Positions 1 to 6,807 of a stretch of DNA of 8,666 nucleotides are shown here, in pieces. The notes under the pieces are model-generated. The model made no database searches, was not told the DNA's origin, and saw only the letters and a program-made list of their open reading frames with translations. Source of the DNA: an uncultured Clostridia bacterium (GTDB lineage: Bacteria; Bacillota; Clostridia; TANB77; CAG-508); assembly GCA_948663505.1 (NCBI GenBank), contig CAPNAQ010000074.1, positions 1-8,666 of the forward strand, written 5' to 3'. Both the position numbers and the translations under genes were made by a program. Numbering within the stretch: position 1 is the first letter of the stretch; every line of letters begins with the position of its first letter.

Positions 1-36
1 TAGATTAATATTATTTATATTTTCTTAAATTTATAT

Positions 37-745
37 CTAACTTAATTTATATAAAGAAACTGTAACATTATTGCCATCTGAAGAAGCTTTAATTTTAATA
101 TCATTACCTAAATCATTTTTAAACTTAAGGTCATAACTACCATATGCTACAGCAGCATCTTTTCCAGTTTGAATATAAGGAACCTTGTTGCTATGCTCAT
201 GTCTTTCAGTAACAACTAAAGTTGGCACAGCTAAAATAGCATTATATAATGTTGTGCTAACTTGACAGTTTCCGTCCACCAAGACCTTTTTTCTTATTAC
301 CATCTTTATCAAAGATGTCAGCTTTTTGATAACCTTTAGAAGTTGTAGCTTGTCCTACTGTATCACAAAAGGAAAATACTGAACCATTAGACACGATAGT
401 ATCATTTAATGTCGAACAAGTTATATTGATATTATTTTGTCTACTAGAATCTTTAGTGTAGATTTTTGTAGAAAAAGTTGCAATTTCTTCTTCTTTTTGA
501 TTAGGTAATCCTGTAGCATTTTTTTGTATTTCAACAACATTTTTAGAAACTTCATTTAATTCATTTTTGGTAGTTTCATTACTATTTTTAGAAGTATCAT
601 TTGTTGAAGTTCTACTTGTTTCATAGTTGTTTTCAGCTTTATTATCATTTTTATTGTTATTATTAAAAAATAGAAAAATTATGATTCCTATTATTAATAA
701 CAAAATTAATATTATCCATAATTTATTTTTCAAATTTATCACCAA
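37..745 (-). pseudogene. VanW-family membrane-anchored protein, frameshifted
   Basis: Two overlapping reading frames together encode one VanW-domain protein (YoaR/VanW family, often cell-envelope associated; biochemical role not established). The 5' part starts at TTG 745 (or the adjacent GTG) and has a short N-terminus, a membrane segment at about residues 10-27, an Asn/Ser/Thr/Lys-rich linker (about 28-85), and then the start of the VanW domain (FSTKI, FSFCDTVG, GYQKADIF). It breaks after GLGG at residue 157. The other frame resumes with GNCQVSTTLYNA and continues through ERHEHS and YGSYDLKFKND to the TAG at 37-39. Removing one base (G at 274 on the plus strand) restores GLGGGNCQVSTTLYN, the expected family motif, in a single frame of about 235 residues. 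This is therefore either a recent pseudogene or a one-base sequence error. No strong ribosome binding site is visible. The gene is divergent from spoIIIAA. The family is clear; whether the gene is really broken is uncertain. Confidence 0.82.
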
Positions 746-822
746 TATTATTATTACTCTAAATTTATAAAATATACATGTTAATTATTGAAAGTTTTGA
801 CCAAAAGAAAGAGAGAGGTTAT

Positions 823-1689
823 ATGAAGATAGAAGAAATTTTAAGATATTTTCCAAGTAATATATATCAAATTTTATACAAAATATTTGAAGAAGATGAA
901 AAAATTATAGATGAAGTTAGAGAAATAAGAATAAAAGCCCAAAGACCTATTGTAATAAAATTAAAAGATAGTGATTTTATATTAGAATACATAGTATCAC
1001 AAACTGAAATATTAAGCATAGTTGAAAAAATATGTGAAAATTCTATTTATGCATATAAAAATCAAATTTGTGATGGATATATAACTGTACAAGGAGGACA
1101 TCGTGTTGGTATTACTGGTACATGTGTTATTGAAGATGGAAAGATTATAAATGTTAAATATATATCAAGTCTAAATTTTAGGATTGCTAGAGAGGTTATT
1201 GGCTGTAGTAACAAAATTTTACCTAGTATTCTAGATATTGAGAATAAAACAGTTTTTAATACAATTATTGTATCTCCTCCTGCTAAAGGGAAAACAACAA
1301 TGTTAAGAGATATTGTTAGACAAATTAGTAATGGTATTAAAGAAATTAATTTCGTTGGTAAAACTGTTGGATTAGTTGATGAAAGAGGAGAAATTGCGGC
1401 TTGTTATAGGGGGATTCCTCAAAATGATGTTGGTGTTAGAACAGATGTTATTGAAAATGTTAGTAAAGATCTGGGGATGAGATTGCTAATTAGAAGTATG
1501 TCTCCAGATATTATTGCTTGTGATGAGATAGGTAATAGTCATGATATTGAGGCTATAAAATATGCATTTTTTTCTGGTGTTAAAGGTATTTTTACGGCTC
1601 ATGGTAAAAATATGGATGATTTAAAAAGTAATGTTAAAATTTATGATTTGATTGAAAATAAACAAATTGAGAAAATTGTTTTTTTATAA
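823..1689 (+). CDS. spoIIIAA: Stage III sporulation protein AA (SpoIIIAA), C-terminally short
   Basis: This is the secretion-type ATPase of the SpoIIIA-SpoIIQ channel, acting on the mother-cell side of the forespore membrane. I place the start at ATG 823 because GAGAGG (813-818) lies four bases upstream and the product then begins MKIEEILRYFP, as in the family. The frame is open back to 778, but that ATG has no binding site. The protein has 288 residues. The P-loop is SPPAKGKTT (151-159), followed by LVDERGEIA (185-193), RGIPQNDVGVRTDV (196-209), and Walker B DIIACDEIG (229-237) with D234/E235. TAHGKN (258-263) follows. The protein stops at IEKIVFL, so the usual end (LS.R.GPGT..I..., roughly 20 residues) is absent; neither shifted frame after the T run at 1677-1686 restores it. 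spoIIIAB-AH do not follow. Codons are richer in T-ending forms (GTT, GGT, ATT) than in miaB or mutS. The identity is firm; full function is open. Confidence 0.95.
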   Translation: MKIEEILRYFPSNIYQILYKIFEEDEKIIDEVREIRIKAQRPIVIKLKDSDFILEYIVSQTEILSIVEKICENSIYAYKNQICDGYITVQGGHRVGITGTCVIEDGKIINVKYISSLNFRIAREVIGCSNKILPSILDIENKTVFNTIIVSPPAKGKTTMLRDIVRQISNGIKEINFVGKTVGLVDERGEIAACYRGIPQNDVGVRTDVIENVSKDLGMRLLIRSMSPDIIACDEIGNSHDIEAIKYAFFSGVKGIFTAHGKNMDDLKSNVKIYDLIENKQIEKIVFL

Positions 1690-1742
1690 AAAATGATATA
1701 CAATGTTTTTCATAAATGTCAAATTTTTAAAACAGAAATTTA

Positions 1743-1771
1743 TTGACAATTCACTTAAAAAAAAGTATAAT
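1743..1771 (+). promoter_or_regulatory. Consensus sigma-A promoter
   Basis: TTGACA (1743-1748) and TATAAT (1766-1771) are both perfect hexamers separated by exactly 17 bp. Transcription should start near 1778-1780, about 60 bases before the ATG of the small membrane protein at 1843. No terminator is seen before rpmE, so the transcript may also include rpmE. A perfect match to both hexamers suggests strong constitutive expression. Confidence 0.85.
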
Positions 1772-1842
1772 ATAAATGTATTATTAAAAAGAAATTGATT
1801 AAAAATAATATGAAATATATATTGAAAGGGAATGATAATAAA

Positions 1843-2013
1843 ATGCTTAAAAAATACTGGAAAAAAATAGGAATGTTAATATTAATAATAGCATGTGTAT
1901 TTAATGTAATGAATAAACTAGTACACAAATTATCATTAAATAAAGAAATGATTGAATCAGCACAATATATGTTTAGTGAAGAAAAAGAAAATAATCAAGA
2001 CACAAAAAAATAA
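1843..2013 (+). CDS. Small single-pass membrane protein, unknown function
   Basis: A 56-residue protein that I do not recognise. It has a basic N-terminus (MLKKYWKKIG), one hydrophobic segment at about residues 10-27 (MLILIIACVFNVMNKLV), and a polar, Glu/Lys-rich tail after residue 30. The positive-inside rule would put the N-terminus in the cytoplasm. IIAC (residues 15-18) loosely resembles a lipobox, but hydrophobic residues continue past the Cys, so a plain membrane anchor is more likely. I chose ATG 1843 because GAAAGGG lies 12 bases upstream. The same frame is open from a TTG at 1795 and an ATG at 1810, neither with a binding site. It lies downstream of a perfect promoter and 74 bp before rpmE, possibly on the same transcript. 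The strong promoter is the main reason to think it is real. Confidence 0.55.
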   Translation: MLKKYWKKIGMLILIIACVFNVMNKLVHKLSLNKEMIESAQYMFSEEKENNQDTKK

Positions 2014-2016
2014 TAC

Positions 2017-2045
2017 TTGAAAAAATAAAAAAAATATGATATTAT
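2017..2045 (+). promoter_or_regulatory. Possible rpmE promoter
   Basis: TTGAAA (2017-2022) and TATTAT (2040-2045) are separated by 17 bp and precede the rpmE start by about 43 bases. The region is almost entirely A and T, so a match of this quality could occur by chance. rpmE may instead be read from the stronger promoter at 1743. Confidence 0.35.
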
Positions 2046-2087
2046 AAAAAAAGTCATGTAAAAAAAGAAAAAAGAGGTGAAAAACAG

Positions 2088-2288
2088 ATGAAAGAAGGAA
2101 TACATCCAACATATAACCAAACAACAATCACATGTGCATGTGGAAATGTTTTAGAAGTTGGTTCAACAAAAAAAGATATAAAAGTAGATGTATGTTCAAA
2201 ATGTCATCCATATTGGACAGGTAATTTAAGACAAGAAACAGCTGGAGGAAGAGCAGAAAAATTCAAAAAGAAATATAATCTTGGATAA
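2088..2288 (+). CDS. rpmE: 50S ribosomal protein L31, zinc-binding form
   Basis: A 66-residue protein of the large ribosomal subunit; L31 contributes to a bridge between the two subunits. It shows the full family pattern: MKEGIHP at the start, a CAC pair (C16, C18), GSTKKDIKVDVCSKCHP (C36, C39), and a basic end with AGGRAEKFKKKY. All four zinc-ligand cysteines are present, so this is the zinc-containing (C+) type, not the zinc-free paralogue used under zinc limitation. The length is normal. GAGGTGA (2074-2080) lies seven bases before the ATG and fixes the start. It is followed closely by a terminator hairpin, so it is probably the last gene of its transcript. Confidence 0.98.
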   Translation: MKEGIHPTYNQTTITCACGNVLEVGSTKKDIKVDVCSKCHPYWTGNLRQETAGGRAEKFKKKYNLG

Positions 2289-2295
2289 AAATAAA

Positions 2296-2332
2296 GAAGA
2301 AGTATTAGCAAATTACTTCTTTTATTTTTTTG
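2296..2332 (+). terminator. Rho-independent terminator after rpmE
   Basis: A perfect 8-bp stem, AAGAAGTA (2297-2304) with TACTTCTT (2314-2321), encloses a 9-base loop and is followed by a T-rich tract, TTATTTTTTT (2322-2331). It lies 8 bases after the rpmE stop. The stem is AT-rich, as expected in this genome. Confidence 0.8.
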
Positions 2333-2393
2333 TTACTAGTCAGCCATAATTAAAATATTTTACCACTATTGTTTTAAAGTCTTACTAGTAACA
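2331..2393 (+). repeat. 10-bp inverted repeat TGTTACTAGT / ACTAGTAACA
   Basis: TGTTACTAGT (2331-2340) is exactly complementary to ACTAGTAACA (2384-2393), with 43 bases between them. TTACTAGT also occurs as a direct repeat (2333-2340 and 2382-2389), because the right arm contains the full palindrome TTACTAGTAA. The interior holds a perfect 12-bp palindrome, TAAAATATTTTA (2351-2362). T runs follow the right arm (2394-2400, 2404-2410). It could be a paired operator, a second weak terminator before miaB, or the remnant of a small element. The sequence does not decide between these. Confidence 0.55.
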
Positions 2394-2472
2394 TTTTTTT
2401 ACCTTTTTTTGACAGTAATATTGCAAAAACTGACAAAATATAATAAAATAAATAGCAGTGGAGGTATTAGAA

Positions 2473-3942
2473 TTGGAAACAGAGCAAGAAATAGAAAAAC
2501 AAAGAGAATATATAGTGAAAGTAAAAGAAATAAATAAAAACAAGAAATTAAAATATAGTATACTAACAATGGGATGTCAACTAAATGAAAATGACTCAGA
2601 AAAAATATGTGGAATGTTAGAAGAAATGGAATATACCAAAACAGAGGATCAAAAGGAAGCTGATGTAACAGTATTTAATACATGTTGTGTAAGAGAAAAT
2701 GCAGAAGACAAGTTATTTGGAAAATTAGGAGAATTAAAAAAAATAAAAGAAGCAAAAGGAACAATAATAGCTATAGGTGGATGTATGATGCAAGAAAAAC
2801 ATATAACAGATAAAATAAAAGAAAGCTATCCATACACAGACATAATATTTGGAACACATACATTACATAAATTCCCAGAAAATTTATATAAAGTATTAGA
2901 AGAAAAAAGGAAACAAGAAGACATATTAGACATTGAAGGAAAGATATATGAAGGATTACCAATAAAAAGAGATAGTAAAATAAAAGCGTCAGTTACAATA
3001 ATGAATGGATGCAATAATTTTTGCAGTTATTGCATAGTACCATATGTAAGAGGAAGAGAAAGAAGTAGAACACCAAAAGCAATAATAGAAGAAGTAAAAG
3101 ATTTAGCAAAGCAAGGATACAAGGAAATAACTTTATTAGGACAAAATGTAAATTCATACTTAAGAGCAGAAAAAAATAAAAAAACATTAGAATTATCAAT
3201 ATTATCAGAACAAAAATATAAGGAAAATGAACAAGCAAATGTGAAGTTTGAAGAATATGAAGGTGTAAATTCTTTTGCAACATTATTAAAAGCACTAAAC
3301 AAAATTAAAGGAATAGAAAGAATAAGATTTGTATCACCACATCCAAAAGATTTTACAGATGATGTAATAGAAGCAATAGCAACATGTGATAAAGTATGTA
3401 AATTAGTACATTTGCCACTACAATCAGGAAATACAAAAGTTCTAAAAGAAATGAACAGAAAATACACAAAAGAACAATATTTAAATTTAGTAGAAAAAAT
3501 GAAAGCAAGAATACCAAATTTAACACTATCAACAGACATAATTGTAGGATTTCCAGGAGAAACAAAAGAAGAATTTGAAGATACATTAGATGTTGTAAGA
3601 AAAGTAAAATTTGAACAAGTATATATGTTTATATATTCAAGAAGAGTAGGAACTTTAGGAGACAACATGGAAAATCAGATACCTGATGAAATAAAACATA
3701 AAAGATTTGATAAATTAAAAACTTTAGTAGAAAGTCAAATTGAAGAAAATAATCAAAAATATGTAGGAACAATTCAAAAAGTTTTAGTCGAAGGAACCAG
3801 CAAAAACAATGAAGAAATGCTCACTGGTAGAACAGACAACAATAAAGTTGTTATTTTTGAAGGAGACAAGAACTTAATAGGAAAAATGATAGAACTAAAA
3901 ATTGTATCTGAACATATGTGGTATTTAAAGGGAAACATGTGA
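2473..3942 (+). CDS. miaB: tRNA-2-methylthio-N6-dimethylallyladenosine synthase (MiaB)
   Basis: A radical-SAM methylthiotransferase that adds a methylthio group to i6A37 of tRNAs reading codons that begin with U. I place the start at TTG 2473 because GGAGG (2460-2464) lies eight bases upstream; the in-frame GTG at 2458 has no binding site. The product has 489 residues. The N-terminal domain has its three cluster cysteines: C35 in MGCQLNENDSEK, C71 (or C72) in FNTCCVRENAE, and C104 in GGCMMQ. The radical-SAM motif is GCNNFCSYC (C180, C184, C187). LLGQNVNSY, RIRFVSPHP, LPLQSGN and STDIIVGFPGET follow. The C-terminal TRAM region begins near residue 430. A Lys/Glu-rich stretch at about 230-265 is longer than usual between NVNSY and FATLLKALN. 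The last residues (WYLKGNM) end in a TGA within a TGTGACAA repeat. mutS follows 90 bp later, the common miaB-mutS order. Confidence 0.96.
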   Translation: METEQEIEKQREYIVKVKEINKNKKLKYSILTMGCQLNENDSEKICGMLEEMEYTKTEDQKEADVTVFNTCCVRENAEDKLFGKLGELKKIKEAKGTIIAIGGCMMQEKHITDKIKESYPYTDIIFGTHTLHKFPENLYKVLEEKRKQEDILDIEGKIYEGLPIKRDSKIKASVTIMNGCNNFCSYCIVPYVRGRERSRTPKAIIEEVKDLAKQGYKEITLLGQNVNSYLRAEKNKKTLELSILSEQKYKENEQANVKFEEYEGVNSFATLLKALNKIKGIERIRFVSPHPKDFTDDVIEAIATCDKVCKLVHLPLQSGNTKVLKEMNRKYTKEQYLNLVEKMKARIPNLTLSTDIIVGFPGETKEEFEDTLDVVRKVKFEQVYMFIYSRRVGTLGDNMENQIPDEIKHKRFDKLKTLVESQIEENNQKYVGTIQKVLVEGTSKNNEEMLTGRTDNNKVVIFEGDKNLIGKMIELKIVSEHMWYLKGNM

Positions 3943-3947
3943 CAAAT

Positions 3948-4018
3948 GTGACAAGAGGGGCGTCCCTTTTTGGCACGAAAATATAAAATGTGACAAAAAG
4001 GGACGCCCCCATTGTCAC
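3948..4018 (+). repeat. Inverted pair of 29-bp GC-rich hairpin units between miaB and mutS
   Basis: Unit 1 (3948-3976) and unit 2 (3990-4018) are inverted copies matching at 26 of 29 positions, separated by 13 AT-rich bases. The unit reads GTGACAA, two variable bases, GGGGCGTCCC, TTTTTGTCAC. Unit 1 has one change (G for T) in its last arm. Each unit can itself fold into a stem of about 13 bp with a CGT loop, using G-T wobbles; the pair can also fold into one long hairpin. The structure starts five bases after the miaB stop and ends two bases before the AGGAGG of mutS. Two further units lie beyond mutS. The high GC content stands out in this AT-rich sequence. It resembles REP/BIME elements in form. 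A role in mRNA stability or mutS translation is inference. Confidence 0.9.
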
Positions 4019-4032
4019 GAAGGAGGTAAAAA

Positions 4033-6645
4033 ATGGCAGAATATTCACCAATGATGCAGAAATATCTTGAAACAAAAGAACAATATAAAGACTGCATATT
4101 ATTTTATAGACTAGGAGATTTTTATGAAATGTTCTTTGAAGATGCAATAACAGTATCAAGAGAACTAGAACTTACATTAACAGGCAAAGATTGTGGACAA
4201 GAAGAAAGAGCTCCGATGGCAGGAGTCCCACATCATGCAGCAGAAATGTATATATCAAGGCTAGTTGCAAAAGGATATAAGGTTGCAATATGTGAACAAT
4301 TAGAAGACCCAAAAGAAACAAAAGGAATAGTAAAAAGAGGTGTAATAAGAGTTGTAACACCAGGAACTGTTGTTGAAAGTAATATGCTTGAAGAAAGAAA
4401 AAACAATTTTATAATGTCAATATATAAAGCAGGAATATATTTTGGAATAAGTGTATGTGATATATCAACTGGGGAATTTTATTCAGCAGAGATAAAAGAT
4501 AATCAAAATTTTCCATTATTATTAGATGAAATTGCAAGATATATGCCATCAGAACTTGTAATAAATAATATGATGTCAAATTGTGAAGAAGAAATATCTA
4601 AAATTAAAGAAAGATTTGATTTATATATAACACAATTTGATGATAAGTTTTTTACTGATGAGACAAGTAACATAAAAAATAGATTTAATATTGTAGATAC
4701 TAATCAAAATGAGTTAGAAAATATTAATGACATAAATTTGGCAATTAGCTCAATAAATGCATTAGTAGAATATATTGAACAAACTCAAATGACTACATTA
4801 GATCATATTAATAAAATAGTAGTATATAATATTTCAAAATATATGTCACTTGATGTAAATGCTAGAAGAAATTTAGAAATAACAGAGAAAATGAGAGATA
4901 AATCAAAAAAAGGAACATTATTATGGGTATTAGATAAGACATCAACATCAATGGGAGGGCGAGCATTGAGAAGATGGCTAAATGATCCACTTATAGATAC
5001 AACAGAAATAAATAGAAGGCTAACATCAGTAAAAGAATTAAAAGATGATATTATTTTAAGAGGAGATATAATAGAAAATCTAAAAAAAGTATATGATATA
5101 GAACGTTTAGCTGGAAAAATGGCTTATGGTAATGCAAATGCAAGAGATATGATTACATTAAAAAATTCTCTTTCTAAATTACCAGAATTAAAAAAAGTTT
5201 TATCAAGTACAAAATCAGAAATGCTAAAAGATTTATATGAAAATTTAGATGAATTACAAGATATTTATGCACTAATAGAAAAATCAATAGTAGAAGATCC
5301 GCCAATGACAATTAAAGATGGTGGAATTATAAAATTTGGATATGATGAAGAAATAGATAAATTAAAAACAGCAACAACAGAAGGAAAAAATTGGATTATA
5401 AAATTAGAAGCAGAAGAAAAAGAAAAAACAGGAATTAGAAATTTAAAAGTTGGATTTAATAAAGTATTTGGGTACTATATAGAAGTAACTAAATCAGGAT
5501 TAGATCAAGTGCCAGAAAGATATATTAGAAAACAAACTTTAACAAATGCAGAAAGATATATAACAGAAGAACTAAAAGATTTAGAAAATCAAATTTTAGG
5601 AGCAGAAGAAAAAGTAGTAAATTTAGAGTATAACGCATTTGTACAAATAAGAGAAGAAATTGCAAGAAATGTAAAAAGATTACAAAAATCAAGTAATGTA
5701 GTATCAACATTAGATGTAATAACATCATTTGCAACAGTTGCAGAAGATATGAATTATTGTATGCCACAAGTAGACAATTCAGGAGTAATTGATATAAAAG
5801 GAGGAAGACATCCAGTAATAGAAAAAATACTAGGAACAGGAATATTTGTTGAAAATGATACATATTTAGATAAAGAAGAAAATAGGCTATCAATAATAAC
5901 TGGACCAAATATGGCAGGAAAATCAACATATATGAGGCAAGTTGCAATAATTACATTAATGGCACAAGTAGGAAGCTTTGTACCTGCAACAGAAGCGAAA
6001 ATAGGTGTAGTTGATAAGATCTTTACAAGAGTTGGAGCATCAGATGATCTAAGTATGGGACAAAGTACATTTATGGTAGAAATGATGGAAGTAGCGACAA
6101 TACTAAAAGAAGCGACATCAAATAGCCTAGTAATATTAGATGAAATAGGAAGAGGAACATCAACATATGATGGATTATCAATAGCATGGGCAGTTGCAGA
6201 ATATATAGCAAATAAAGAAAAATGTGGAGCTAAAACATTATTTGCAACACATTACCATGAACTTACAGAACTTGAAGATAAACTTGAAGGTGTAAAAAAC
6301 TATAATATAGCAGTTAAAGAAAAAGGAGAGGATATAATCTTTTTAAGAAAAATATTAAGAGGAGGAACAGATGAAAGTTATGGAATACATGTTGCTCGCT
6401 TGGCAGGTGTTCCAAAAGCTGTTACACAAAAGGCTGATGAAATATTAAAAAACTTAGAAAGAAAAAATATTTTAACTGGCAAAAAACAAGAAAAAGAAGA
6501 TAAAAAACATGTTGAAGGTCAATTTGATATGTTTAATTATAAGTTAGCTGAAATTGCTCATGAGGTTGATAAAATCAATTTAAATGAGTTAACTCCTATT
6601 GATGCTTTGAATACTTTAGTTAAAATTAAAGAGAAAATAAAATAA
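4033..6645 (+). CDS. mutS: DNA mismatch repair protein MutS
   Basis: The mismatch-recognition ATPase of methyl-independent mismatch repair, acting on newly replicated DNA with MutL. AGGAGG (4021-4026) six bases upstream fixes the ATG. The 870-residue length is normal. Domain I opens with SPMMQKYLETK and contains GDFYEMFF (28-35), whose F30 and E32 correspond to the mismatch-contacting Phe-x-Glu. The connector, lever (LEITEKMRDKSKKGTLLWVLD, in parts, about 281-301) and clamp (about 430-540) follow. The ATPase domain has Walker A GPNMAGKST (624-632), the GASDDLSMGQSTFMVEM signature (668-684), Walker B LVILDE (699-704), RGTSTYDG, and the FATHYHE loop (737-743). A charged linker (about 810-832) leads to EGQFDMF and a helical C-terminal end. 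Every catalytic motif is intact. mutL does not follow; the next gene converges from the other strand. Hairpin repeat units lie just outside both ends of the gene. Confidence 0.99.
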   Translation: MAEYSPMMQKYLETKEQYKDCILFYRLGDFYEMFFEDAITVSRELELTLTGKDCGQEERAPMAGVPHHAAEMYISRLVAKGYKVAICEQLEDPKETKGIVKRGVIRVVTPGTVVESNMLEERKNNFIMSIYKAGIYFGISVCDISTGEFYSAEIKDNQNFPLLLDEIARYMPSELVINNMMSNCEEEISKIKERFDLYITQFDDKFFTDETSNIKNRFNIVDTNQNELENINDINLAISSINALVEYIEQTQMTTLDHINKIVVYNISKYMSLDVNARRNLEITEKMRDKSKKGTLLWVLDKTSTSMGGRALRRWLNDPLIDTTEINRRLTSVKELKDDIILRGDIIENLKKVYDIERLAGKMAYGNANARDMITLKNSLSKLPELKKVLSSTKSEMLKDLYENLDELQDIYALIEKSIVEDPPMTIKDGGIIKFGYDEEIDKLKTATTEGKNWIIKLEAEEKEKTGIRNLKVGFNKVFGYYIEVTKSGLDQVPERYIRKQTLTNAERYITEELKDLENQILGAEEKVVNLEYNAFVQIREEIARNVKRLQKSSNVVSTLDVITSFATVAEDMNYCMPQVDNSGVIDIKGGRHPVIEKILGTGIFVENDTYLDKEENRLSIITGPNMAGKSTYMRQVAIITLMAQVGSFVPATEAKIGVVDKIFTRVGASDDLSMGQSTFMVEMMEVATILKEATSNSLVILDEIGRGTSTYDGLSIAWAVAEYIANKEKCGAKTLFATHYHELTELEDKLEGVKNYNIAVKEKGEDIIFLRKILRGGTDESYGIHVARLAGVPKAVTQKADEILKNLERKNILTGKKQEKEDKKHVEGQFDMFNYKLAEIAHEVDKINLNELTPIDALNTLVKIKEKIK

Positions 6646-6647
6646 AC

Positions 6648-6676
6648 GTGACAAAGGGGGCGTCCCTTTTTGTCAC
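6648..6676 (+). repeat. 29-bp hairpin repeat unit 3, after mutS
   Basis: Starts two bases after the mutS TAA. The arms GTGACAAA and TTTGTCAC pair perfectly, and flanking C 6647 and G 6677 extend them. G-T wobbles and GGG-CCC then carry the stem to a CGT loop (13 bp within the unit). It matches units 1, 2 and 4 except at the two variable bases (8-9) and the one odd base of unit 1. It could act as a 3' transcript stabiliser or weak terminator, although no T run follows the stem. Confidence 0.9.
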
Positions 6677-6778
6677 GCGAATAAAGACAAGGACTTTAAA
6701 TGTTCAAAACAGAAATAATGTTATTAATGCTTGCTTTTGTTCTATTTAAAAAATGTTAAATTAATAAATATATAAAAC

Positions 6779-6807
6779 GTGACAAAAAGGGACGCCCCTC
6801 TTGTCAC
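6779..6807 (-). repeat. 29-bp hairpin repeat unit 4, at the rqcH stop
   Basis: The inverted partner of unit 3, differing only at variable positions 8-9, and identical in sense to unit 1 apart from one base. Read on the minus strand it begins at the end of rqcH, and its GTGACA motif supplies the rqcH stop codon (TGA, 6806-6804). Units 3 and 4 enclose 102 AT-rich bases (6677-6778) with no convincing gene, giving a 160-bp element (6648-6807) with 29-bp inverted ends. Confidence 0.9.

Noticed and set aside
778..822. Longer spoIIIAA starting at ATG 778
   Set aside because: No ribosome binding site, and the 15 extra residues do not resemble the family. GAGAGG sits just before the ATG at 823.
2409..2444. 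TTGACA (2409-2414) and TATAAT (2439-2444) upstream of miaB as a promoter
   Set aside because: The spacing is 24 bp, far from the usual 16-18, and no good -35 lies 17 bp before the TATAAT. miaB may still have a promoter here, but these two boxes do not form one.
2771..3668. Leu/Phe/Ser-rich minus-strand open frames inside miaB, and similar ones inside mutS
   Set aside because: They are antisense to conserved genes, have the low-complexity composition expected from A-rich sense codons, and show no recognisable domains.
3948..4018. CRISPR-like repeats
   Set aside because: The four units occur as inverted pairs at gene ends, not as regularly spaced direct repeats with unique spacers.
6677..6778. 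A gene or RNA in the 102-bp spacer between units 3 and 4
   Set aside because: It contains only short open frames and no stable structure beyond a weak AATAA/TTATT hairpin.
6648..6807. Classic rho-independent terminators for mutS and rqcH
   Set aside because: The stems are strong, but no T run follows them; the T tract lies inside the stem. A termination role is possible but not shown.
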